This document shows, piece after piece, positions 45,556-57,175 of a stretch of DNA of 64,000 nt. The notes beneath the pieces were generated by a model that saw only the letters and a program-made list of their open reading frames with translations, did no database searches and had not been told where the DNA came from. How positions within the stretch are numbered: position 1 is the stretch's first letter; each line of letters opens with the position of its first letter. Made by a program: the position numbers and the translations under genes. Location of the stretch: NCBI RefSeq assembly GCF_000004075.3, contig NC_026659.2, forward strand, positions 14,340,272 through 14,404,271, in the 5' to 3' direction. Source of the stretch: Cucumis sativus (Eukaryota; Streptophyta; Magnoliopsida; Cucurbitales; Cucurbitaceae).

Positions 45556-48033
45556 GTTATGTCCCAAAACGCCGAACGGTGATGCCCCAGACTCGGTTTC
45601 TTGGTTCCGTCCCAAAACGCCGAAGAAAGGCCCAATGGTGGCCTAAAAAGGAAAGGAACGGCCGGACTTAGAACGGGGTAGGAGGCCTCGAAAGTTCACA
45701 TCTAACTACTGGGTGGTCCGATTCTGAGTGTTCTCGAAGTTTCTTGCCCGCAAAAGCCGAACGGTGATGCCCGAGACACGGTTTCTTGGTTCCGTCCCAA
45801 AACGCCGAAGAAAGGCACAATGGTGGCCTAGAAACGAACGACCGGACTTGGAAGGGGGCGGAGGCCTCGAAACTTCACATCTAACTACTGGGTGGTTCGA
45901 TTCTGAGTGATCTCGAAGTTTCTTGCCCACAAAAGCCGAACGGTGATGCCCCATACTCGATTTCTTGGTTCCGTCCCAAAACGCCGAAGAAAGGCACAAT
46001 GATGGCTTAGAAAGGAACGGCCGGACTTGGAAGAGGGCGGAGGCCTCGAAAGTTCACATCTAACTACTGGGTGGTCTGATTTTGAGTGATCTCGAAGTTT
46101 CTTGCCCACAAAAGCTGAAGGTTGATGCCCCAGACTTGGTTTCTTGGTTCCGTCCCCAAACGCCGAAGAAAGGCACAATGGTGGCCTAGAAAGGAAAGGA
46201 ACGGCCGGACTTAGAACGGGGTCGGAGACCTCGACAGTTCACATCTAACTACAGGGTGGTCCGATTCTGAGTGATCGAGAAGTTTCTTGCCCGAAAAAGC
46301 CGAACGGTGATGCCCCAAACACGGTTTATTGGTTCCGTTCCAAAACGCCGAAGAAAGGCCCAATGGTGGCCTAGAAAGGAAAGGAACGACCGAACTTAGA
46401 ACGGGGTCGGAGGCCTCGAAAGTTCACATTTAGCTACTGGGTGGTCCGATTCTGAGCGATCTCGAAGTTCCTTGCCCACAAAAGCCGAGCCGAACGGTGA
46501 TGCCCTAGACTCGGTTTCTTGGTTCCATCCCAAAACGCCGAAGAAAGGCACAATGGCCTAGAAAGGAACGACCGGACTTAGAACGGTGTCGTAGGCCTCG
46601 AAAGTTCACATCTAACTACTGAGTGGTCCGATTCTGAGTGATCTCGAAGTTTCTTGCCCACAAAAGCCGAACGGTGATGCCCCAGACTCGGTTTCTTGGT
46701 TCCGTCCCAAAACGCCGAAGAAAGGCACAATGGCCTAGAAAGGAACGACTGGACTTAGAACGGGGTCGGAGGCCTCGAAAGTTCACATCTAACTACTGAG
46801 TGGTCCGATTCTAAGTGATCTCGAAGTTTCTTGCCCACAAAAGCCGAAGGTTGATGCCCAGACTTGGTTTCTTGGTTCTGTCCCAAAACGCCGAAGAAAG
46901 GCACAATGGTGGCCTAGAAAGGAAAGCATCGGCCGGACTTAGAACGGGGTCGGAGGACTAGAAAGTTCACATCTAGCTACTGGGTGGTCCGATTCTGAGT
47001 GATCTCGAAGTTCCTTGCCCACAAAAGCCGAGCCGAACGGTGATGCCCTAGACTCGGTTTCTTGGTTCCATCCCAAAACGCCGAAGAAAGGCACAATGGC
47101 CTAGAAAGGAACGACCGGACTTAGAACGGTGTCGTAGGCCTCGAAAGTTCACATCTAACTACTGAGTGGTCCGATTCTGAGTGATCTCGAAGTTTCTTGC
47201 CCACAAAAGCCGAACGGTGATGCCCCAGACTCGGTTTCTTGGTTCCGTCCCAAAACGCCGAAGAAAGGCACAATGGTGGCCTAGAAAGGAACGACCGGTC
47301 TTAGAACGGGGTCGGAGAACTCGAAAGTCGAAAGCCTCGAAAGTTCACATCTAACTACTTGATGGCCCGATATTGAGTGATCTCAAAGTTTCTTGCCCAC
47401 AAAAGCCGAACAGTGATGCCCTCGACTCGGTTTATTGGTTCCGTCCCAAAACGCCGAAGAAAGGCCCAATGGTGGCCTAGAAAGATAAGGAACGACCGGA
47501 CTTAGAACGGGGTCGGAGGCCTCGAAAGTTCACATCCAACTACTGGGTGGTCCGATTCTGAGTGATCTCGAAGTTTCTTGCCCACAAAAGCCAAATAGTG
47601 ATGCCCCAGACTCGGTTTCTTTCTTCCGTCCCAAAACGCCGAAGAAACGCACAATGGTGGCCTAGAAAGGAAAGCAACGGCCGGACTTAGAACGGGATCG
47701 GAGGCCTCGAAAATTCACATCTAACTACTGGGTGGTCCGATTCTGAGTGATCTCGAAGTTTCTTGCCAACAAAAGCCGAACGATGATGCCGCAGACTCGG
47801 TTTCTTGGTTCCGTCCCAAAACGCTGAAGAAAGGCACAATGGTGGCCTAGAAAGGAACGACCAGACTTAGAACGGGGTCGAAGGCCTCGAAAGTTCACAT
47901 CTAACTACTGGGTGGTCCGATTCTGAGTGATCTCGAAGTTCCTTGCCCACAAAAGCCGAACGGTGATGCCCCAGACTCGGTTTCTTGGTTCCGTCCCAAA
48001 ACGTTGAACAAAGGCACAATGGCCTAGAAAGAA
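45556..48033. repeat. Satellite-like tandem array, unit about 180 bp (main block)
   Basis: About 14 copies of a unit of roughly 178-192 bp (for example CGGTTTCTTGGTTCCGTCCC near 45595, 45779, 46137, 46689, 47235 and 47979). Small indels of 3-12 bases account for the length differences. The unit is GC-richer than its surroundings. Minus-strand ORFs within it are periodic translations (RRFGTEPRN...) and not genes. It ends at 48033, where a Mutator-like terminal fragment begins. Confidence 0.92.
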
Positions 48034-48540
48034 ACCACTCGAAGATCGTTGTAAAATTGTTGGACGTTGAGAGCTACTATTGCTGGCGCACAATGAAGAA
48101 GGTAATCTTTAGGAGAAAATCACGAAGAAGATGGAGAAACGACAGTGAAGATGGAGAATGCAGAAAATACCGAAGAATATGGAGAAGGAGAAAATATCGA
48201 AGAATATGGAGAAGGAGAGAATACCGAAGAATATGGAGAAGGGAGAAAATTGTGGAGTAATAACGGTGAAGATGGAGAAGATGGAGAAGGAGAAAATCGC
48301 GCCCATTTTAAATCGAGGGTAATTTGGGAATATTTTAAAGAATATTAAAGATTTGCTATATATGCAAATTGTTAAAAAAACTGCCATATACTTAATATTT
48401 TATGACAAATAGGTTACCCATTACAATTTTCCAAATCTAAAATATCAATGTTGATAGATATATCAAAGTTTTGATTTTTCAATTTCAATGGATGTTTTTG
48501 AAAAAATTATAAAAAATAAAAAGTAAAATAAAATTATAGA
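48034..48540 (+). mobile_element. Mutator-like terminal fragment A
   Basis: Nearly identical to 56678-57175 and in the same orientation. It starts near AGATCGTTGTAAAATTG, contains a 27-bp minisatellite (GAAGAATATGGAGAAGGAGAA...) and ends in AGTAAAATAAAAT. It is flanked on both sides by satellite array units, so it looks like an insertion into, or capture by, the array. Confidence 0.8.
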
Positions 48541-48899
48541 ACGGGGTCAGAGGCCTCGAAAGTTCACATCTAACTACTGGGTGGTCCGATTGTGAGTGAT
48601 CTCGAAGTTTCTTGCCCACAAAAGCCGAACGGTGATGCCCCAGACTCAGTTTCTTGGTTCCGTCCCAAAACGCCGAAGAAAGGCCTTATGGAGGCCTAGA
48701 AAGGAAAGGAACGACCAGACTTGGAACGGGGTGGGAGGCCTTGAAATATCACATCTAACTACTGGGTGGTGCGATTCTGAGTGATTTCGAAGTTTCTTGC
48801 CCACAAAAGCCGAACGGTGATGCCCCAGACTCGGTTTCTTGGTTCCGTTCCAAAACACCGAAGAAAGGCCTTATGGAGGCCTAGAAAGGAAAGGAACGG
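48541..48899. repeat. Satellite-like tandem array (short block)
   Basis: About two more units of the roughly 180-bp repeat, resuming directly after the Mutator-like fragment and ending at the copia LTR piece near 48900. Confidence 0.9.
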
Positions 48900-48904
48900 C
48901 GCCC

Positions 48905-49116
48905 AACCTTTATTTCATATACTATAGACTATTTAGGCTATATACTCGAACTTGATCCACGTTTATGTTTACACATAAAGTTCAAGTTTATTCAAAAAAT
49001 AGCCTTGGAACTTGATTTATTGGATTTAAGATTATAATATTTAATTTCTCAATAACAACTTTATTGAACAGAATATGATTTACAAACTACGAGTTTTAGG
49101 ACAAAAAATTCCAACA
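48905..49116 (-). repeat. Truncated copia 3' LTR
   Basis: On the minus strand it begins TGTTGGAATTTTTTGTCCTAAA at 49116, directly after a polypurine-like AAGTGGGAGTT. Only about 210 bases remain before the satellite array. Its start resembles that of the 1.7-kb LTR at 4511. Confidence 0.8.
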
Positions 49117-51559
49117 AACTCCCACTTGGACTAAAATTCCTAGTGGTATGAGAGATGTGGTGTGAGAGAATATATATGAAACTAGGGCACATGGCCAATA
49201 AGTCTCCCACTTGTCCTAGTTTACAAACATCGTAGACCTAAACTGTGTAGGTGACCCTCAAACACTTTTAGCCGTGAGGGCTTTTGTAAAAAGATCAGCA
49301 ATGTTTTGCTGAGAAGAAATCTGGGTTACTACAACGTCACACGACGATGTACAATTTCCCTGATAAGATGGTACTTGCGTTCAATATGCTTTCCTCTTTT
49401 ATGGCTTCTAGGTTCTCTTGAATTTGCAACTGCACCACTGTTGTCACAGTATAAAGTGATTGGTAGATGCATATTTGGAACGACTTCCAAATCTGTCAAG
49501 AATTTTCTTAGCCATACTGCTTCTTTTGCTGCTTCACAAGCCGCTACGTATTCAGCTTCCATTGTGGAATCAGCTATACAAGTTTGCTTTATGCTTCTCC
49601 AAACTACTGCTCCTCCATTTAGAGTAAATACTGATCCTGATGTAGACTTTCTAGCATCTTTATCAGTTTGGAAATCTGAATCAGTGTATCCAGTAAGGAT
49701 CAGATCCTTTGTACCATACATGAGCATGTAGTCTTTTGTTCTTCGAAGATATTTTAGAATGTTTTTAACGGCTGTCTAGTGATCACGTCCAGGATTGGAT
49801 TGATACCTACTGACCATCCCTACTGAGTAGCAAATGTCAGGTCTAGTACATAACATTGCATACATTAAACTTCCAACAGCGGAAGCATAGGGAATATTTT
49901 TCATATCCTCAACTTCTTGAGGTGTCTTAGGACATTGTTCCTTTGACAAATGAATTCCATATCTGTACGACAACAGACCCTTTTTGGAATTCTGCATTTT
50001 ATATCTAGACAACATTTTGTCTATGTAAGATGCTTGAGACATGGCTAGTGTTTTTGTTCTTACGGTTTCGAACAATTTGGATTCCGAGAACGTATTGTGC
50101 ATCTCCCAGATCTTTCATTTGAAATTTCATAGCTAGCCATTTCTTGATATCAGTAAGATATCCTACGTCATTTCCAATAAGTAGAATATCATCTACATAT
50201 AAGACTAAAAATGCTATAATGGAATTGACGACCTTTTTGTAAACACAAGGCTCGTCAACATTTTGTTCAAAGCCATAAGATTTGATCGCAGTATCAAATC
50301 TTATATTCCAGGATCTAGAAGCTTGTTTTAATCCATAAATGAATTTTTTAAGCTTACAAACCTTTTGTTCTTGATCTTGTTCTATAAACCCCTCTGGTTG
50401 AGACATATAGATACTCTCTTCAAGATTACCGTTCAAAAAAGCTGTCTTGACATCCATCTGCCAAATTTCATAATCATAAAAAGTGGCGATGGATAAGAGC
50501 ATTCTAATTGACTTTAACATGGCAACGGAAGAGAAAGTTTCCTCATAGTCTACTCCCTCTCTCTGGGTATAACCCTTTGTCACAAGTCGAGCCTTGAAAG
50601 TCTGTACTTTACCGGCATGGTCTCGTTTTCTCTCGTAGATCCATTTACAACCAATAGGTTTTACGTCATTTGGTTGATCTAATAGAGTTCAGACAAAATT
50701 AAAGTACATAGACTCCATTTCGAGGTCCATGGCTTTGATCCATTGGTCACGATCTACATCTTTCATTGCCTGTTTATAGGTTAATGAATCCTCTATGCCA
50801 TCGTCAGGTATGACGACTTGAGTTTCAATTAAACCCAAATAGCGATCAGGCTGATGAACAACCCTCCCACTACGTCGAGGCTCTCTCAACTATTGAGAAG
50901 GATGTGATTGACCAGATTTCCTAGTCTTATCAACTACCTTAGTGGATGAACTAGGTTTATCTATAGCACTTTTGGAAATTCCTTTTAATACTAGTTTACT
51001 ACGAGGTTGATAATCCCTGATGTGGTCTTCCTCTAAGAATGTGGCATTTGTTGACACAAATATTTTATTTTCTTGAGGATCATAAAACAAGCCACCTCTT
51101 GATTCTTTTGGATAATCTATGAAAAAGCATAATTTTGAACGATGTTCCAATTTCTTAGGATTTTGTACCAACACGTGTGCTGGACAACCCCAAATTCTAA
51201 AATAACGTAAACTTCCTTTACGCCCTTTCCATAGCTCATAAGGTGTTTCTGAAACACTTTTAGAGGGAACATTATGCAAAATATAAGTAGCTGTTTCTAA
51301 AGCATATCCCCAAAAAGAATCTGGCATCTGAGAAAAACTCATCATAGAGCGAACCATGTCTAACAAGGTCCGGTTTCTTCTTTCTGATACACCGTTCTGT
51401 TGAGGTGTACTAGGTGCAGAGAGTTGTGACTGGATTCCATTTTCTATTAAATAGTCTCGGAATCGTAAGTCCATATACTCTCCACCTCGATCTGATCGAA
51501 GTATTTTTATTGTTTTACTTAATTCGTTTTCTACTTCAGTCTTATATTCTTTGAACTTT
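49117..51559 (-). pseudogene. Ty1/copia polyprotein copy 2 (late integrase to RNase H, defective)
   Basis: Reading on the minus strand from 51559: integrase (from within the SDRGGEY region), RT with a YVDD active site (about 50180), and RNase H (TGYTDSDFQTDKD, STMEAEYVAA, YCDNSGA) up to the LTR. Stops break it near 50890 and 50689, and a frameshift lies near 50050. The part 50222-51559 overlaps copy 1 (42945-44282) with only scattered differences and a constant offset of about 7277 bases. The left break at 51559 abuts the Mutator-like element. Confidence 0.88.
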
Positions 51560-53476
51560 ATGCCATATTATTGAAAGTCTATCACCTAGTTGTCTAGATT
51601 TGTTTAAAGAAGGTCCATTTGCACACTTACTAAATATGAAAATGACCAAATACCTTTACAACTTTGAGCACAATTGATTAGAAGACAATGTGTCTCAACA
51701 GACAACAATGCTATTCTTTTCAACATTGAAGGTAAAACTGTGGGATTTGGTTTGCAAGATTTTTGTTTGATTACATGGTTAAATTGTGGTGAATACCCTA
51801 TTGAGGATGTTTTGGATACAACAGAAGAAAATGAGTCGATGGTTAAACAATTGTTTTTTAGAAACAATACTTCTATTAGTAGACAAGAATTGAAGACTGC
51901 TTTTAACTATCACTGTAAAACCTGTAGTGATGAACAAGAACTAGCAAAGTTAGCCAATCTTTACTTCCTATACAATGTTTTGATTCCTAGACAAAATCAC
52001 AATATTTTGGATTTTGAAACATGTAAAAATGTTGGATGATAAAGAGAAGTTTAGGAGTTATCCTTGGGGAAGGTTGTGCTATAGTTTGACAAAGCAATTC
52101 ATTCAAAATGCTGTAAAATCCAAAAGGAAGTCGAAAAACTCATAATTAGAATCTAAATCATGTGCCTTTCTACAAGGCTTCCCTATAGTTCTTGCTTATT
52201 GGGCATACGAAATACTTCCTCAACTTGCTAACGAATATGTGACGAGAATAGGAAAAGGCTCTCCCAGAATATTAAATTGGGAATCCAGTGTACAAGTAGA
52301 TTGGCAAGATCTTGAAGCCAACGTGTTTCTGGAAAAAAAATGTAAGTTTTTAATTTGTTTTCTTTTTGTCACCAATATCACTGATATTGATCTATCAGTG
52401 ATAGATTCGTATCGGTGATAGATCCATATCAATGATAGACTGCTCTCTACAAACATATGTGCATAAGTTTTTTTTTAAATTTAATACTGATTGAATATTT
52501 TTTCTAGCTATCTATGGTCCCCATTGTTGCATCTAAAGAAGAAATGTCATCTGAGTACTTTCGATATTTTGTGGAGTTAGAAAACGATAGATTGGTTGAA
52601 GAAGCATATGTTGTAAATGATAAAAATATTGTAGAAAGAATATCTTCTTTACATGAAGATATTGAAGATTTAAAAAAACAGCACAAAGAAGATTTAGACC
52701 ACCTGAAAAAAGGACAAGAGGAGATCGTTCATTTGTTACTTTCCCTAACATAAGTTGTGAATCAAAGACTTCCACACAAATGTGAAAGTGAAAAACAATC
52801 TGAAGAGTCCTTGGAAAAGAATCATCCTCCATCAATGAGTCTAGAAATGATAGATGCTGATATGGATACTAACATTGATCAAGCAGTTGCTTATGCAACT
52901 TCTTGCGCAAAAGACAAAGAGGTAACACTATTAAAGCTTCTAGTTCTTTTACTTTTATTTTTTCCAAGACTATTACTAGAGTATGTTTGTGAGTGAAAAG
53001 TCTATCAATGATAGATCTGTATCAGTGATAGACTGTTTTTTCTTTGATTGAATATTAATAGTTTCTGTAATTTTTTTCATTGCAATACTAATATTAATTT
53101 CTACAAAAGACTGTAGATAACAACGAAATTGAGGAAGATGATGATAATCATCGTGAAAATAAGTCAAAAACGGTGCATGACATATCAAAGAAAGTGAAGG
53201 TATTATAATAATCACAATTGTTGTTTTATGATAGACTCAACGTGTCTATATATAAACTCTAATTCAATTATTTTTTTCAGATTGTTCAAGAAAAAGGCAA
53301 AAGCGAAAACTATGGAAATAGTGAAGAACATTGAAAATGCTAGATCGAAGAGACGACCTAAACCGTCAAAGAAAGTGTTGGAGAATCTGAAAGATCAAAG
53401 AAAGAAAAAGACCAAAAGAATCCAAAAGATAAGAAGAAAGAATCTCCAAAAGCAACAAGACAGTCTCCAAGAATAA
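51560..53476 (+). pseudogene. DUF1985 / Ulp1-type gene of the Mutator-like element, 5'-truncated
   Basis: Residues readable from about 51570 (FKEGPFAHLL, then a break) continue at 51674 into VGFGLQDFCLITWLNCGEYP, the DUF1985 region found in plant Ulp1-like genes carried by Mutator-like elements. Later pieces, 52514-52753 and 53228-53476, are charged, ending in a Lys-rich tail. Introns contain palindromic TATCAGTGATA motifs. No cysteine-protease domain (His-Asp-Cys of the C48 family) is visible before the transposase gene, and the 5' end is cut at the copia junction. A coding role is therefore unlikely. Confidence 0.7.
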
Positions 53477-55565
53477 AGTGTTGGAGCATTTTATGGTTTC
53501 TATCAGTGATAGAAACTATTGACGATAGACTACACAATAATGATTTTTATCACAGGTTGAACTAATTGGTGCATTTTATGGTTTCTATCAGTGATAGAAA
53601 CTATTGACAATAGACTCACAATAATGGTTTTTATCACATGTTCAACTAATTGGTGCATTTTATGGTCTCTAACACTTGTAGAAACTATTAGAGATAGATT
53701 TTTATATGTATTAGTACTTTACAAAAGGTAGATTATTATTGACTACTTAAAAAAAAAAAAAAAGAATGTTCTCTATGCTCAAGCTAAAAGAGTATTATAA
53801 AAAACATAATGTCATATCATTGTAAAAATGGTGAAAATTTGCAATTTCTACGATTGTGACCAGCACGACGACAATGATTGCATTTTGGTTGACTTTTCTT
53901 CTCGCCAATTGATAATGTTCTTTGTTTTCGTGGTCATCCAGCTCGACGCTTGAAAACTGGAGGAAGTATGTTCATGTCAACCCCAATAGATTTCCAATTA
54001 GAATGGTTCCCAACTGGACGAACTAATCCAGTATAAGCTAAAACCAAAGTGCTTGACAAAAAATAATTGGAAACAAAAGAGTAAGTATTCATATTGCGTC
54101 CACGAAGAACAGCAAGTGCATGAGCGCATGGAATTTAACGCGACAGGTACATGATTTGCAATTTAAATGTACCATAAATTGTTTTCTTCCATCAATCACT
54201 TGAAATTCAACATCATTAATTGCATTAACCTGAAAAGAAAAAAAAGAACAAACTTAGTCAACACATAGGATCTATCATTGATAGAATCTATCACTGATGC
54301 ATAATAAGAATCTATCGGTGATAAAATCTATCATTGATAGGTCTTGTTATATTACTCACTAATTAAGTAAATAAACATTAAAACACAAAAACTTACTGTG
54401 AAGCTTCTTGAGTTTTGATGTTGCATACGTAATTCTCCTCAGCCCAACTAGTTAAAATAGTTCTCATACAACATGCAACTTTTCTTCGATCATAAAACCA
54501 ATTTTGAAGTATTTGCCTGATAGAATCGAGTAATGTTGCAACATGCAAATCTCTAGATTCTTTTAGAACTGAATTTAAGCTTTCTGAAATGTTTGTAGTC
54601 ATCATTTGATATCTTTTCTTTGTACAATATACTCGAGCCCACTTTTCAAAACCAACCTTACTAAGATAGTCTCGTATACTAGGATACATAGACTCCATCC
54701 ATTTCATATTAGTCTCAAAATCAAGAACAGTATATGCTTTTCCACATCTAAAAAAGAGCTTATCAATTATAGGGTCCTTATACATCAACTTCAAACTTTT
54801 TAGAAGCTGTTGCAAACAAACGCAATATTCAGCATTTGGAAAAACGTTATGAACACTTTTCGGAATACTTAAATGTCGATCAGATATTACAACTAAACCT
54901 TCCCGATCCCCTAAACTTTTCTTTATATTCTCAAAAAACCATCTCAAGGATTCATCATTTTCGGAATCTACAATACTGAAGGCCAATGGAAAAATTTGAT
55001 TATTACCATCAATTGTTGAAGCCGTCAAAAGAGTTCCACCATATTTAGATTTCAAAAAAGTGTCGTCAACCGATATGTTGGGTCTACAATATTTCCATCC
55101 TTCAATGGATGCTCCAACAGCCATAAAACAGTACTTAAAATGTCCCTCTGTATCAGTTTTATAAGCATTGAATGAACCTGAAATAAAAAATACATATATA
55201 CATTATATCAAAGACAAATAACATGTTCTTTTACTATATATCTGTCACTGATGTAGTTTATCACTGATACTTTATAGTAATTAGAACATCACCAGAACTA
55301 TGTAACTAATATGGTCTATCATTGATAAGGACTATCACTGATACGTGTTATCATCGATAGAACCTAAAGTAAACCACCATATCGTCAGTTTGATGACATG
55401 CTCATTCATTATCACTGATACGATCTATCATTAATATGATCTATCACTAATATGATCTATCACTGATAGATCCTATAGTAAACCACCATGTCATCTGCTC
55501 ATTAACTATCAATGAGACGATATCTATAAGTGATAGATCTTATCAGTGATAGACCATATCATTAA
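52378..55565. repeat. Dispersed palindromic TCTATCA(C/G)TGATAGA motifs
   Basis: Short near-palindromes of the form CTATCAGTGATAG cluster at 52378-52442, 53006-53030, 53497-53530, 53576-53616, 54271-54345 and 55240-55565. They sit in introns and spacers of both genes of the Mutator-like element and are absent from its exons as far as I can see. Confidence 0.75.
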
Positions 55566-56539
55566 AAGCTTGATTGATGATATATATTGTAAGAATAAAA
55601 ACATACCTGGGTTAATTTCTTTTAGTTTTGTAAAAAAGTTGGAAATCAATTCATAAGACTCTTTTGCTTCACCATTCAAAGAATTCATGACAAGTTCCTT
55701 GGCCCTCCACGCTTTATAGTAGCTAACATTTACACCAAGTTTAGTGCGTATGTGAATCATAATATCATTTGGAGTCGAACGGTCAAAAGAACTAAAGTCT
55801 TTTATCATACATCACTAATCAATGATGAAGATGCTTGTCTATGAGTAGTTTAAATAACATTCATGGAGCAATCATGATTAGCAATATACTTTCTTAGTCG
55901 CCATAATTCCCTACCCTTGTAACGAGATGCACGGACATACCATGAACAATTATCTTGGGAGCACTTAAACTCAATAGATTTAGAATTTGATCTCACAGTC
56001 TTGAACTCAAAATTGTTCTTTATAGCAATGTAGTAAAATGACTTTGATAGTAGTTCCTTGCTAGCAAACATATCATTTTCTTTCAAATCGGATATAGAAG
56101 ACAGCCTACTAACATGAATATCCGTAAGAATTTGAAAATCATCATCAATTGAAGAAGAAGGTAGCAGAGAAGGCAAATTATTCGTCCCACTGTTAACAAC
56201 ACTAGATGACCATTCTAAATCCATAGAGACATGAGAAGCATGGACAACTAATGGATGTCTTGTAATTTGCCCTTTAACTAAACTTATAAACCAAGCAACA
56301 TCTTTATCTTCATGAATTTCAACCACAATTTGAATATCAGTGATGCCATAATCCAATAAGATTGACAATTGTATTGAAGAAGGAGATGCATCCAATCGAA
56401 CTTCCCTTAATATCAAGCTCACTAAATTTTCAAAACAGATTGTCTCATCAACCAATACACCTGTAGTCTTGTAATTCAAGTATTTATTTGTATCATCCCA
56501 CTGTCCACTGTGAAACACTATTATTGGAAGCTTAATCAT
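53830..56539 (-). pseudogene. MULE (Mutator-like) transposase, decayed
   Basis: Exon 1 (56539-55607) carries the MuDR-type DNA-binding region (FKTVRSNSKSIEFKCSQDNCSW...RKYIANHDC). A TAA near 55854 and a frameshift near 55810 interrupt it. Exon 2 (55177-54397) has the MULE catalytic domain (SVDDTFLKSKYGG, VVISDRH, CVCLQQLLKSLK). Exon 3 (54229-53830) carries a SWIM finger (CKSCTC...CAHAL) and a CCHC knuckle (CNHCRRAGHNRRNC) split across frames. The domain order is that of a full-length MULE transposase, but the lesions make it non-functional as read. It lies opposite the DUF1985 cargo gene. Confidence 0.85.
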
Positions 56540-56677
56540 AATTCCAAATTACTGCAAAATAAAAGAAAACAAGTATCATCCTACTATTACACTGAAGTAT
56601 TGATAAAATCTTTAAAGAAAACAAAGATCAAATGTAAAATCTTTAAAGAAAACAAATTTAATTACATACCAAATGAT

Positions 56678-57175
56678 TTAATGAAAGATCGTTGTAAAAT
56701 TGTTGGACGTTGAGAGCTACTATTGTTGGCGCACAATGAAGAAGGTAATCTTTAGGAGAAAATCACGAAGAAGATGGAGAAACGACAGTGAAGATGGAGA
56801 ATGCAGAAAATACCGAAGAATATGGAGAATGAGAAAATATCGAAGAATATGGAGAAGGAGAAAATACCGAAGAATATGGAGAAGGGAGAAAATTGTGGAG
56901 TAATAACGGTGAAGATGGAGAAGATGGAGAAGGAGAAAATCGCGCCCATTTTAAACCGAGGGTAATTTGGGAATATTTTAAAGAATATTAAAGATTTGCT
57001 ATATATGCAAATTGTTAAAAAAACTGCCATATACTTAATATTTTATGACAAATAGGTTACCCATTACAATTTTCCAAATCTAAAATATCAATGTTGATAG
57101 ATATATCAAAGTTTTGATTTTTCAATTTCAATGGATGTTTTTGAAAAAATTATAAAAAATAAAAAGTAAAATAAA
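56678..57175 (+). mobile_element. Mutator-like terminal fragment B (5' side of the transposase)
   Basis: Copy of 48034-48540 in the same orientation, lying just upstream of the transposase start. Contains the 27-bp minisatellite at about 56805-56895. The right edge is set by where copies A and B diverge (after AGTAAAATAAAAT). An inverted counterpart was not found at the left end of the element, which is truncated. Confidence 0.75.

Noticed and set aside
45706..48093. Several similar minus-strand ORFs (CLSSAF..GTKKPSLGHH..)
   Set aside because: They follow the 180-bp period of the satellite and are broken by its indels. No independent evidence of coding.
48109..48387. Minus-strand Phe/Ile/Ser-rich ORF, repeated at 56752-57030
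   Set aside because: It is the reverse reading of the 27-bp minisatellite in the Mutator-like terminal region.
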